From Lithospermum erythrorhizon (lineage: Eukaryota; Streptophyta; Magnoliopsida; Boraginales; Boraginaceae), in the NCBI GenBank assembly GCA_019722365.1, contig JADFUC010000852.1:62001-126000 (forward strand): a stretch of 64,000 bases of DNA. Direction: 5' to 3'. A model generated the notes under the pieces. It was not told the origin of the DNA and ran no database searches. It was given only the letters and a program-made list of their open reading frames with translations. Numbering within the stretch: the first letter of the stretch is position 1; the number at the start of each line of letters is the position of its first letter. Below, in pieces: positions 52,212 to 64,000 of the stretch. The position numbers and the translations under genes are program-made.

Positions 52212-55200
52212 TCATGTAAAGCCGCGGTTGTACCTATTCCTGATCCAAGGTGGTCCAAGTTTTGAGCTATTCCACTTTCGCGGCCTGAAATATCTCCTTC
52301 TCAATGTGCTAGTCCCCCTCGGTTGCCTGAGATTGAGTTCCTTTACTGTACCGGGCTTTTCCAAAGCTGGCATGCTTGCTTCTTGTGGGATTGGAGGTTT
52401 TGGAGCCGAGTTATAAGAAATAGACCTGTTCTGATCATGTGGACCCATCACTGCACTATCAATAGCATTAGATGCAGGGGGCCTTGTGTTATGGGGATAT
52501 GGTGGCAACGGAGGGAAAGGATGAAACGGCATGCCTGGCGCAACTGACAAATCTTCAAGCGTTGCTGCCTGAGGCATACCCACTTGATTCACAAGACCTA
52601 TTGGAACTCCATATGAAACAGGTAAGCAAGATATGAATCTTGACTGGGGTTGTCCGGACACAACTTGACAAGTACGATTGAGGTCAGTAGTTATACTCCG
52701 TTGACTAGAATATGAGCACACTTCAGATGAGACCACAGTGGGGTTACAAGGAGCAGCAAAACCAGGGAGGTGATCATTATCAATACTATTCATACCATCA
52801 TCTGACATATGAATGTCAACTTGGTTGAGATCCTCCGATTGATCCCATTGACTTTTACGCTTGCGTGTATTTCTGGCACTACCACTAGACTGGCAGGAGA
52901 CCTCAACAATACCAGCATCAAATGTAGAGGGTGTCACCACTGATTTAGTGATGGAATCTCGAGTTTCTAAATGTTTTTCAAATTGATTACTCCATTGCTT
53001 GTGGACCGAACTGCGGCAAAAATCAACAACACGCTCCTCTCGCTGATGCCTCCTGGCAAGTCCAGGAATCCACCGATCTCTGAAACTGCGTGCAATTTGA
53101 TGAACCTGAATAGCGTTAAAACATAGACAATGTAAAAACACTGTCTTACTTATTTTGCGTGTTCATAGAAAGCAAACAATGATGAAAAAAGTAACGAATA
53201 ATACAAAAAAGCATAAAACAAACTAGGAATGGAAAGAAAATAGACAGGTGCTAAGGTAGATACATCCTATTCCATCGATTGCAAGACAACTTACAGTGGG
53301 ATCATTAATATTAGCTATAGTACAATTTTAAAGAGATAACTTCTAACCGAGAATACAATTTTTTCTTGATCCAACCAATGCATCATGGGTCATCGTGTAC
53401 ATGTTACCTGTTTGTCAACGTGTTCCGTCAATGACAAGATGGACTCTGTAAAACTGGATAAGAGATGAAAAATAAACTTATCAGCATTGTCAATAATTAA
53501 TATCAACAAAAGAAGCAATACAATGTGCATGTAGGAAAAACATTCATTTGAAGGAAGGTGATGGCATATGGTGTCGAGACTCGAGTTACTTCTAGGCAGC
53601 TCTCATATAATACAAACATAATGCATTGGGTAGTTAAATCATAACTACCCGTGATCTCCACAAAACATGATGTACAATTAATGAAATATTAGGGAACAGA
53701 CAGGAGATGGAAGAACTCTTCCGGTGAAAAGTAGCATTAGAGGTCTCAATTTCCATGTTCACACAACTAAACTATGGTAGCATTAATTTTTCTACGAGTT
53801 CAAATGTGAGAGAGATCCCTGGAAAGTTGAGTTTAATATGATATAGACATGGAACTCAGCTAAGAGAAGACAATAGGTCAGTATATGTGGCAAATTCTGT
53901 AGAGTATACATAAACCCAATGAAAACGTCAAGACTGAAAAATCTGGTTAAAAGGTGAAAATTTTGACAAACCGTTCAGTAACACTAACTGCTTGGTAATC
54001 AAAGAAATTACTAATATTTGCTAGAATTTCTAAATAGCTATCATCTCTCATTGCCATGATACAAATAGTCATCCTCAAAGCATGTGAAATTAGTTTATGG
54101 TGTGGGGCTTATGAAACAGTCATAGAGAACCTTGCATGTTTCGTCCTAACCTCTCAACTCCAGGACAATTAGGGCCACCGCTGATGTGCTCAGATGTTAG
54201 GATCTCCCTTGTGGCAAGATACTCAAATACCTGCACAAGGAAACGTGCTATGTTATGTTTTATCCATATCTGAAGAACCCAGTCCTTTCAGTAGGTTGGT
54301 TCAAAATGCTTTATCATCTTCTACAAACAGGCCAAAAAGCAAATAGCATGCATCTAAGAGAATGAGTAAAGGAAAAGATGCTAGAGAAGGGCCAAAGGTA
54401 ATTACGAAATAATGTCTAATCAGTAATTGGAAAACAGAAATGTAGGACAGATGTATGATGAGTTAAATCCCTCTGAGTTTAAGTACGTTAAACTCCATAA
54501 CCAAATTGACGAGCAAGTGAATTCGAATGGCTGGGAGACGGAGAGTTCCTACATACAATCTTATTATAAATCATCCAGAACACCTCTGAGTGGGCGAACC
54601 AGTGGTCTATTAGTTACCTCTCAATTACTAGTTTAGGAACTTATACACTTTCTAACATATCTTTCTGTACTAATAACAAAACGCACCAGACAACACTCTT
54701 TTTAAATATGTAATGAGATCACTAATTTCACAAATCGACTTCTGACATCAGATGAACAGTTTTTCATAAGATGGCTATTGACTCTCCAATCCAATTTATA
54801 TATATCACATGTGCTCTTATATGCAGTAATAAGATACTAGTAGAAAAATATGATGTAAACCTCAATAATTTGACAAAGAATACTAAGAAAGTTCAAGGAA
54901 CTTCATGGATAGTGAGGCATTCACCTTCAGAAGCTTCCGCAAAATAGGAATCTTATTGAATTCCTTTCTGGATTGCTTCAGCATGTTGTGTAGCATTTGC
55001 AAGCCTTTCAACCATAACAGAGAAGTCAGCATCACTGGGCAGAGTACACAGGGAAAAAATCTTACAACGGACTAGCATTTTACAGCACCTACCATTCTTA
55101 TTAATTATATCAACCAACACAGTCCTTGATTTTGTCTCTAGCAAAGCTCCAAGGATCATTGAGAGATCTCGGTTGCTGAAACAGACACATAACATCAATT

Positions 55201-58200
55201 AATTATGAATATAAAAAATGTTACTTAAGGTTCACCAATAGGATATTAGGTAGTCACACAGAACCAAATGTACCTCTGAATTGCTTCACCATTGCAACTA
55301 TCCCTTGAAGCAGCAGTAAGTAAAAGCAGTTTCAAATAACCCTTGGATGCATCCTGCCATACCAAGACATGTCAACATTTATGCAGGAAAAAAACAGCCC
55401 TTAGATTCCACGAAAATATGATCGGAACTTGGAAGCACTAATTAAGATAGTCCAATGGTAAAAAAAAGAAGAAAAAAAACTTCTCTTTTATATCCTTTAA
55501 GTTCCAGCTAAACCAGGCAAAACATGTGCAAGATAAATGCATGATAATGAGGAAGGAACTCCTGTTAAAGTTATTTACATATACAGAGGAACACAAGTTC
55601 ACTACAACATGATCAAATTTTAAACAACAAAAGAAAGTTTCATAACAGTTAACTATCATATATGACACATGGAACAGAATTGAAGTGAAGGAAACTAAAA
55701 GTTGTTTACATCAGTAGCCATGAAAGGGATGTACTTACTTTCCGTTTACTAATTCCCCCATGAAGATTAAGCAACTCATTAAGCTTCTCTTGAACTGCAA
55801 CAATTTGAGAGACATAAGTTAGAGCAATTAAAATCGTCACAAAAAATTTCCGAAAACAAGATAAAGATGGTGACCCACCTGATTCAGAACGGGCAGTAGA
55901 CGAAACTTCAACCTCTTTTTTAGGTTTGAAGGAGAGCGCATCATCCTTGCCTTGTGTTTCTTGCATTTTTTGAACATTTACAGGGGCACTTTCACTATTA
56001 ATTAAAGATGTCAACCGAGAAGCTTTTGTAACAGGAGATTTAATACTCCGTTTCCGCCTACCAGATTTTGGCTTCCTCTTATTGTCTACTACATCTGGCG
56101 GCAATTGGTTGAGCACTGTGTTAGCAGAGTTCTCCTCCAGTGTAGACTGTTTCATATTTTCTCCAGCTTCCAAGGACTCGGGCTCACCTGTCACCAGTGT
56201 TTTAGTTGATATATCATCTTGCTTCAAGACCACTTCAAAATGAATGAAAGTTTCAGAGAGTTCTGTTTTCTTAGATGTATCCACTTTCAGATCTGTAGAC
56301 CCACAATTATTCAAGGGATCCAGACTTTTTTCAATAGTGTCCTCATGCTCAACAACAGATGTGATATTAACAAATTTTTTAGATATCCCAGTCTCAACAG
56401 CCTGTAAACTAGTTGCAAAACAATGAGGACTCATAACATCTACAGACTCATCATTTTGTGGTTCCATTTCAGGCATAGCTCCAATACAGTCAAATGTGCT
56501 TTGCGGTGATCTCATATTCGGGTAACTTTCATCAACTGCGCCATCTTCGAAGACCATAATAGGTTCTGAGTACTCGTCTTCTGAATCATCCTGAACAACT
56601 ATTTCCGTATCCTGAGATTGACCGCCAATGTAGCCCCGACATTGAGAAGACTCACACACACATTTCTTTACAGCAGCTCCAAAAACACGAACATAGTTGT
56701 AATCAAAAGTCAGCTCTTCACCCTGAGACACAAGAAGATGAAGATCAATAAAATGATACAAGGGACTGCTGAATAATTCTACAGAAAAGGACACACGATA
56801 AGCAAACGCAAGGGTTGTTATACTGTGCTGGAAAAATACAGGGGGTAACTTCGAACAAATGAAGAACAAAAAGTACTTTTCTCATATCTTTTACCGGGGG
56901 GGGAGGGTAAAGGGTGCACCAAAAAAACTTGATAAACCCGTAAAGCAAATCAAAACCAAGAACATCTGGACAAACACTTAGACATGTAAAGATACACTAC
57001 CTTCTGAATATTCTTTAATGCAAAAAGCCCAATGCACACTTCCCCATTGACCACCCACTGCATCAGCAAAGTTGAATTAGATAGAGAGAACCAATGGCAC
57101 CAATGCATAATTTAGCAAAATAAGGCCAGATTCCTTTAATTGTATCCCAATACAAGCTTGAATAAACACCACTCCATTACAGAATATATATGTGTGAGCA
57201 AGGGGAAAAAACAGATGGACATGTAAGTACATTGAATATTAAATGAGTGAAATCGTTATTTATGAATCGTGCACATCAGATGTTATTCCTTAGAGATTGA
57301 ATCCGGAACGGTTGCACTCAGATTTATTGAAAACTTAGGAAGAATATTGATGAGCTGACATATATAATGTAGAACCGGTATGTGCTAGCATAGATGCCCA
57401 CAACATCTGGAATGAGAGAAGCAAGTTCATAAATATTAAGACCCTTACAATATATGTGCAACACTGCAACTAGAACTTTTCAAAATTTGACATGTCCCCT
57501 GATTGACGACTGGGAGGTATTAACTCAACATACAACTACTAATTTACAAGATGGAAAAGAAGGGATGAAGCTATTTCTATATTATGCCACATGAAGAGAA
57601 AAAACTGTTTCTATACTTCCTGGGACAAGGCACAGAGAGCTCACAAGAAATCACCTTCTCCGTACGGCAATTAGGATCACAGCTGTGATTTATGAAGCGG
57701 CCTAAATTTCCTTTAGCACGTGCATCTATTACCTGAAAGAGTGAAATCATAACAAAAAAATGAAAAATGACAAAAGACCTAAAAGACTGCTTCTGAAACC
57801 ATTTAACTATCAGAAATTTGCAATTATAGCAAAATTGTTGATTGCAGCATGAAAGTAGAATCAATTAAACTCAACCAAATTGCATTGCCCTAATGAACTT
57901 AAGTCAATAACTTCCATTACAATAAGGAACTTAAGGTAAATTACAACAGTAAAGAGAAAAGAAACAAGTACATACAAACTATCTACTATGTGTAAGAACG
58001 AGTTATAAAGGTATAACTGCTCATGGGCGTTTACTGGAACAATATAACAGTGTGCGTAGGGTCAAACCTCGCTGCCATTCAGTGTCATGAAGTAAAAATG
58101 TTTATGACCCTGCATCGCGTAATCTCTTTGGCGTGCCTCATAGCTATGCATGTCAAGAACCTGCAGGAACATAAGGAGAAAAATGAGTGCGGCATCTCAA

Positions 58201-61200
58201 GAAAACAGAAGGAATAATCTCTTTGGTGTGCCTCATACAAGAATGATAAGGATATATCTGTATGATACCATATATTAACTCATAAAGAACAAATTAGAAA
58301 ATGGTCTGATTGTACCTCTCCAACATATTCGATAAGAAACTGGCCTTCAGAAATATTATCAAGCACCTGAACACCATAACCCTTCTTCCCACATTTAAAC
58401 ATCCTCAATCTAGCATAATTGCGCTTCTGGAACTGCAGGAACATAATGTCAAGGGAATCACCTAAAAGCTGAAAAACTAAGAGAAAACTCTACTCCAAGA
58501 CACTTTACCAAGGCAGGAAACAAATATAAAAAAATATAGAAACAACATTAAGGCTGTTTCTGAATTGACCCAAGAGTGAAGTGCAAACACTATCTACTAG
58601 TTCACAATTGATAAGAAGTGTAGGTAGTATAATGGGCCAATTTGATAGCCAGAGAATAGAAAATATTTGACCCCGTAGGACACAGAAATAACAATTTATA
58701 AGAATTGAAGATACCTGTCGATTTGAACAAAGTTCACCACATGGACAGGTTCCTTGAACACACTCTATGTTCAGCATTCTATTTAAGCATCCGTCTCCAC
58801 AACCCATTCGGCCATCAAATGGTGGTTTGCAATGACACACCATGATCTGGTAGCAATGAAAGAGATGAAAACTAAATACAGCTAGTAATATTTTTAAAGA
58901 TAAAAACACGAGTATCCACACACACATTGTCAAGTCTTGCATATATAATGAAGCAACTCATCGGAACTTTCTTGGACATAAAACGGACAATTTCATTGTA
59001 TAAACCTAGCTATCCCCGAGAACTACAAAACTTGCATACTACAATAATTGCTTGAAAGTAGACGAATATTATATGGATTAGTATGTTTAAAGTAATGTTC
59101 CATATTATACAAAAAGACTCTCAAGGAAGACAACCCATGTTGTGAAATAAGAATACTGTTAATTCTTTTCCTCATCTTCAAGTTTTCATGTAGGCAACAT
59201 TGCCCAAAATGTGTAGGATGGAAACATTCAACAAGCACAGGCCAAAGTCATAAAGTAGCATGAAAACATTGAACAATCTCAAGCCAAACTAGTTATAAAG
59301 TGAAATATCATCTAAGGAATGGTTGAGCATCACCTCGTCAATGTTTTGAGTTTGCTGGCGGCGATGCAAAAACTGATTAGACTTGATAAGTTTCCATGTT
59401 GATCGCTGAGCCACTGCCATTGCAACGTAGATGATTAACATCTTAGCAAAGAAATTTAGAGCGTATTATCTGGAGATGTGTCAACTCAATACATTTTTAC
59501 TAATTACCTGTTGACCGGTTTTCCCCTAAACTATTAGAATTGAGCCTTGCATCCCAAACACCCTCAACACATGATGCATCAGAGATTTCTAGCTCTGTGT
59601 TTATCTGAGCATCCGACTTCTCTTGAGGAATTGAGCAATTGCCAAAATTCTTATCCACATTATCCTTACAGGTCCTAGATGTATACAAGGAAAGAAGGTT
59701 GGTACTTAACACAGATATATTTACATTGACCAGTAAAAAAGCTAAATTCATAAAAAGAGTCCTGAGACTACTATGACTCCATATATACTCAGTTCTGGGG
59801 TCATCAATTATATTAAAAACGGCACAAAGTCCAAGTTTGGAGTTGGGACCATAGTAAAATATTTTGAAGCAAGAGATGTGTATTACTTACCATGAGCAAT
59901 TTGTTTCTTCTAAATGATCTGCCAGTGTAGCTGAAATGCGTCTCCACTTTTGGCAATCGTCACAAAGGACCCAAGCATTCCTAGGTCTTTTAGATTGCTC
60001 TGTGAATCCTCTGGGTACAACATTAAATGTTGACTCATATCCTGTTAAACTTGACTTAGCAGTTCCAGATTCTCCCAAAACAGCTAGCTTTGAGTCTCCT
60101 ACAACAACAAAATTATTGACATCTATCCTGAAGGTACTAGATATTGTGAACAGGACTACAGGGGTCAGTTTGTTATACACGTACCATTAATAAAACAGAA
60201 GAAAGAGTCGTTTCAGGAGATTTTGGAATAAGAATAATTTTATCTCTTTACAATGTTCTAAGTATTATGCTTATACAAGAAGCACGAGAGTATAGATCTA
60301 CACCTGGTCCTGCCTGCTTTCCGGCTTTGGAGGAGGTCAGACCACCCCTCAACTTCACCTTAAGTGTACGCTTGCTAGCAAACTCATGTTGTTTAACCTT
60401 TTTTCTAGAATCACGACGTCCCTTATTTGCTGAAACATGACTTTCCAATGTGCTCTTTGTCACTCCATCTCTTTTTTCCTCTTTGAGAATCTTTTGTCCC
60501 TTACTGTGAAGATGCACTTTAGCAGAGACCTGCAACACTGGAAATTGGAGATCGGGGCCAACTATTGGAGTCACTTCTGTCCCAATGTCCGTAGAAGGCA
60601 GACAAGGCAATTCAATATCATTATCAGGAGAAGAGGAGTGTTCCTTATATTTCCATTCAATGTTAGATGTGTTTCCAGGCGCAAATACTGAGCTACTTGG
60701 AGGTGAGACATTAATGGAGTAGGGTACGTCAACAGCAATCTCCACCGGCTCAGCGGATTGTATATCATCAACAATTCCTGATTTCGTTAGTTTATCTCCT
60801 GCACTACAGCGACCCATGAAAATTTGTTTCTGCGCTTCCTGGCTGTTCTTTGGCACCAAACATGTAACACAGTCAGAAGCCACGCATATATGGGAGGAAC
60901 CTGATAAATTGTGAAACTCTTCTTCACTATTGTCCCATAAAGAAGTATCTAGGTTTACATTGATGACTTCTGAATCAGGAGAAGTTCCCAGGTCCGAGCC
61001 TGGATTTGAAATGTTTTCAACAACATACTTCCCGACATCATGTGTAGTATCATCAGACAAATGAGCCATCCTCTTCATGTTTGCTTTGAAACCCTTAGAC
61101 ATCATGCTATTGGTTAGATTTTCCTCCTTGGGAAGGTTAGGAGTCTTCCCCATAATTTCAAAAGGTCGTCCATTACTCCCATCCATTATTGACCATGAAC

Positions 61201-61909
61201 CAACACCAACCCCAGCTTTAAACTTAACAGAGATGCCAACGGTTCTATGGCTTCTTTTCCTCCTAAACTTTGTGGAGTGGCCTTTAGGTTGATTCTTCTT
61301 TTGCTTACCTGAAGCTTGACCTCTTGATCTAGACTGTTTTTCATGCTCAGTTAGATGGTGATTTTTAGGTTGGTTCTTCTTTTGCTTTCCTGAAGCTTGA
61401 CCCCTTGATCTAGACGAGTTTTCATGCTCAGTTAGATTGATTCTGCGATCACCATGCTTTACGAAATCTAGTTGAAGATTAGAAAGTAATCCCCATGGTG
61501 AAGCACGGGCTCTTTTTCTGAAACAACTCCTCTTCCCCCTTGTGAAGTTTAACATATTAAAATCAAGTGATACTTTACCTGCATGGCTTCCATCTCCCAT
61601 ACATTTTCCAGTTTCAGCATTCTGCCTTGATTTAGTTTTACGAAAATTCCATCTCCGTGGAGATGGATTAATGGCATATGGCAATGATGTTGTCGGATCA
61701 CTATCAAAATCAATTTGACCCGTTCTCCCATTCTGATGTCGTTCAGACTGATCTTCTGTGCTGATAGCGCCAAATGTAACAAATGCATAATCACTCTCTG
61801 AAAAATGTTGGCCACTAGTGTTGTCTGAGAAGTCATAGTTTCTAGCGGAAGAAGGTTCGGACACTTTGGTAGAGACTGAAAAAGCTTGAGCAGCACTAGT
61901 TAGATCCAT
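52212..61909 (-). CDS. ASHH2: Histone H3K36 methyltransferase ASHH2/SDG8 (EFS)
   Basis: Exons in coding order: 60304-61909, 59891-60098, 59508-59674, 59334-59413, 58715-58846, 58316-58432, 58068-58160, 57655-57732, 57001-57057, 55879-56722, 55739-55794, 55274-55353, 55093-55175, 54925-55004, 54131-54230, 53408-53445, 52212-53105; 4713 nt, 1570 residues, all phases agree. Domains: long disordered N-terminus; CW zinc finger (NAWVLCDDCQKWRRI, CSWTC) near 580-620; AWS cysteines (VCHCKPPF, CGDGCLNRM, CPCGELCSNRQ) near 687-731; SET (GYGVQVLDNI, YVGE, NLGRFINHSCDPNC) to about 860 with GEELTFDYNY; post-SET CVCESSQCRGYIGG. The C-terminal region has FRDRWIPG. It deposits H3K36me2/3 at transcribed genes such as FLC; the CW finger reads H3K4me1 (family knowledge). 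Arabidopsis is 1805 residues, so the N-terminus is shorter here. A 27-residue tandem repeat lies near residues 160-210. Confidence 0.96.
61280..61441 (-). repeat. In-frame 81-bp tandem repeat in ASHH2 exon
   Basis: Two copies, 81 bp apart, encode LTEHENSSRSRGQASGKQKK and LTEHEKQSRSRGQASGKQKK followed by NQPK. The length is a multiple of three, so the frame is kept. Confidence 0.85.
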
Positions 61910-63000
61910 TGCCGATTATCCTCTAACATTATCCACTGCAGAACAATCATGTGTATCTAGACGTTGGGACAAATAATGACCCTGAAAACACAAGATTTCA
62001 GAAAGCTGCTCAGGTGCTAATAACTTTTCTCCTATATACACTTCAGTGGTCATATTTTATTTATCAGAAGTATACAGAAATCTCAAAGGCAATACAAGTT
62101 TCAACTAACAGAAAAATCATGAGCCATCAAACTCCAGTAGCCTTCCTAACCAAAAGGCACTAAAATCTTAAAATAACGATGAACATTGTATTTAGTATGC
62201 ACCAATAATTTAAAAATCAAATTGTGTAATTCAGAAAAATGAATGCCCGAGGGAACAAAACTACAAAAGAAAAAACAAACAAAACAACGAACAATTCACA
62301 TAAATTAAAAACAGAAACGGCTGCAATTTAATAACTATAATGTACCATTCTTTACATAACTCTAGCACTGGGAGACGGTAATGCACATTAGAATTTTCAC
62401 ATAAATCGCAACTAAAAGAGAATCCATTCGGGTTTCATAAAACACTAATCGCACAATCAAAAAGTTGACCTAATTCCAATTTTCAATTTCCAACGCCAAT
62501 CATCAACATTAATATTCAACTTACCAAACCTCAACCATTCATCAACTTCTACACATTCAATCAACTTCGAAACACCGAATAATTCAGCTTCACCAAACCT
62601 AATGAAACAGGTCAAAATATTGCTCTTTCATGAACTAAAAAATAATAAAAATACAAGCTTTATGCATGTAACTATGAATGTAAAACATTAACATATCTAC
62701 ATACAAAACTAATTAAAACTCAATGTATAACAATAAAAATAACAACTTCATATATTTATATATGCATACAAAATCAGCAGAGCTAATAAAAACACAATAA
62801 CCAATTACAAAACAAACAAAAAATAAAAAAATTCATAACCCTAATAAAGAACATAATCAACCAATGCAGATAAATATATTCACATAAAATTAAAAATTAA
62901 AATGCCAAAAAACAAACTGGACAAACATATTGGGAAATAGAGAGAAAAGGAAAAAATCATACCTTGCGAAAGAAGAATGAGAAAAAGATAAGAACTTTAT
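61910..63000 (-). other. ASHH2 leader exon and leader intron
   Basis: On the minus strand a donor AAG|GTATGATT at 62962 and an acceptor TTCTGCAG at 61936 fit a leader intron of about 1 kb, leaving 26 nt of leader in front of the ATG at 61909. The intron is AT-rich with no gene. Confidence 0.5.
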
Positions 63001-63012
63001 TTTTATTTTAAT

Positions 63013-63031
63013 TATATATATATATATATAT
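63013..63031. repeat. (TA)n microsatellite
   Basis: About nine TA units just upstream of the inferred ASHH2 leader exon. Confidence 0.8.
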
Positions 63032-63857
63032 TAATGTGAGTCAATGAATAAATTAAATTGAAATTAAATAATGGAAACTGGACAATCTTTTTGGGACAAA
63101 GATACTGGTATTAACGTTGACGTTATTCTTTTCTGCTCGTTGATACACTCAACAAGGCGCCTCGCACGGGCTAAGACATTACCAATGCGTGAAAAGAACG
63201 TTGCCTCGATTTTATCTGTGACACTCATACACACGCCTCGAAGATATTACCAAGATAACCCTCAAGAATACCGAGTAAGACGACTCCTGATTCAAAGAAC
63301 AATTACTTGTCACGCTGCGATCGAACCCACGCTGACGGGTACAAGACCGCAGCGACCCGACGTCCGCCGAAGCCGCCTGCACGTTACCTTTTCTGTTTTT
63401 ATATAAGGAGGAGATAGAGGTAGAATAATTGATTATTTAATTAAAGTTATTAAAGTTTTTTTTTTTAAATCATTACAAATTTAATGTTATTAATTTCTTT
63501 TTTGGTATTTATAATTAAAGGATTCGTGTCCGTATGACGTAAATGAGTTGAACTTTTTCGAAATTTATTAGATACGGTTTATCTCGATTCTCGAACATCA
63601 TGACTTAAAAATTCAATTTAGAGTTAAATTCGAAGGTTAAATAAAGCAAATTGGTAGTGAACGTTTTTTCTTTGTTTCTATATTCATAACTTCAAGTTAT
63701 TCTTACCACTTACACAGAAATTTCATCTTACTACAAAAATTTAAGCAATTTGCTAGTGAGTAGTGAACATTTTTTCTTTCTATATTCATAACTATTCTAA
63801 CCACATTTACACTTAAAACTGTGTATATCTACACTTATACATTGTAACAAACAAAGT
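63032..63857. other. ASHH2 upstream region with a GC-richer island
   Basis: A MITE-end motif (CTGGACAATCTTTTTGGGAC) is present at 63079. 63120-63405 is markedly richer in GC and CpG than its surroundings and has one 111-codon open frame without a recognisable domain. After 63420 the DNA is AT-rich again. Confidence 0.4.
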
Positions 63858-63998
63858 CTAAACACTATCTGGGCAGGGCACCAAAACCAGAAAAGAGATC
63901 TCGTTCCGGGCAGTTATGTCTCGAGGCCTCACACCGGATCTCTGCTCACCAGGCTTTTCAATTACCGCCGTGGGAACTTTGATGCCATCAATATGGTG
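63858..63998 (-). CDS. Possible C-terminal end of a gene cut by the window edge
   Basis: Open for 46 codons from the window edge to a TAG stop on the minus strand. The translation is protein-like (IDGIKVPTAVIEKPGEQRSG then RPRDITARNEISFLVLVPC) and base composition is higher in GC than the AT-rich DNA left of it. I do not recognise the family. It could also be a gene fragment. Confidence 0.35.
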   Translation of the reverse strand, partial: HHIDGIKVPTAVIEKPGEQRSGVRPRDITARNEISFLVLVPCPDSV

Positions 63999-64000
63999 GT

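Overview
This window is nuclear DNA from a flowering plant, almost certainly a eudicot. It is AT-rich. Genes carry many GT-AG introns and encode plant-specific families (SBP-box factor, CDPK, P-class PPR protein, IDA-like peptide candidate). Intergenic DNA and introns hold small inverted-repeat elements with CTCCCTCC ends, SINE-like debris, an LTR-element remnant and an inserted plastid tRNA fragment. I cannot name the species or family from sequence alone.

Layout from left to right: an SPL1/SPL12-type SBP-box transcription factor (+, 884-6414, 11 exons); an EMB2750-like chloroplast PPR gene that appears to be a fusion of two tandem copies (-, 6949-10202); a 12-exon RGP1 homologue (-, 11263-17068); a decayed plastid trnL-CAA (18154-18236) followed by an unidentified gene-like stretch; a small secreted I9 propeptide-type subtilase inhibitor of the SPI-1 kind (+, 19248-20380); a CPK4/11-type calcium-dependent kinase (+, 21975-25115); a TMEM41/VTT-domain membrane protein (-, 25886-27783); a small HMA-domain protein (+, 29593-30426); a repeat-rich gap; a TOL3/4-type ESCRT/ubiquitin adaptor (+, 35685-40229); a 79-residue secreted peptide precursor with an IDA-like core (+, 42042-42281); a decayed LTR element (43102-45583); the peroxisomal AAA ATPase PEX1 (-, 46106-51272); and the H3K36 methyltransferase ASHH2/SDG8 (-, 52212-61909, with a leader exon near 62963). 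A 47-codon open end of a further minus-strand gene may sit at the right edge.

Exon joins were worked out by hand from GT/AG borders, reading phase and family similarity. For SPL, RGP1, SPI-1, CDPK, TMEM41-like, HMA, TOL and ASHH2 the exon sums are exact multiples of three with a single open frame, which supports the models. PEX1 is solid except for its first exon junction. The genes are independent housekeeping or signalling genes, not one pathway. The SPI-1-like and TMEM41-like genes are also neighbours in Arabidopsis (At1g71950/At1g71940, from memory), here with a CDPK between them.

I found no clearly new multi-gene system. The most interesting items are the fused PPR gene, the IDA-like peptide candidate, PEX1 variation at its last intron (a GA repeat forming the splice donor) and in its N-terminal region, and several recent local duplications.
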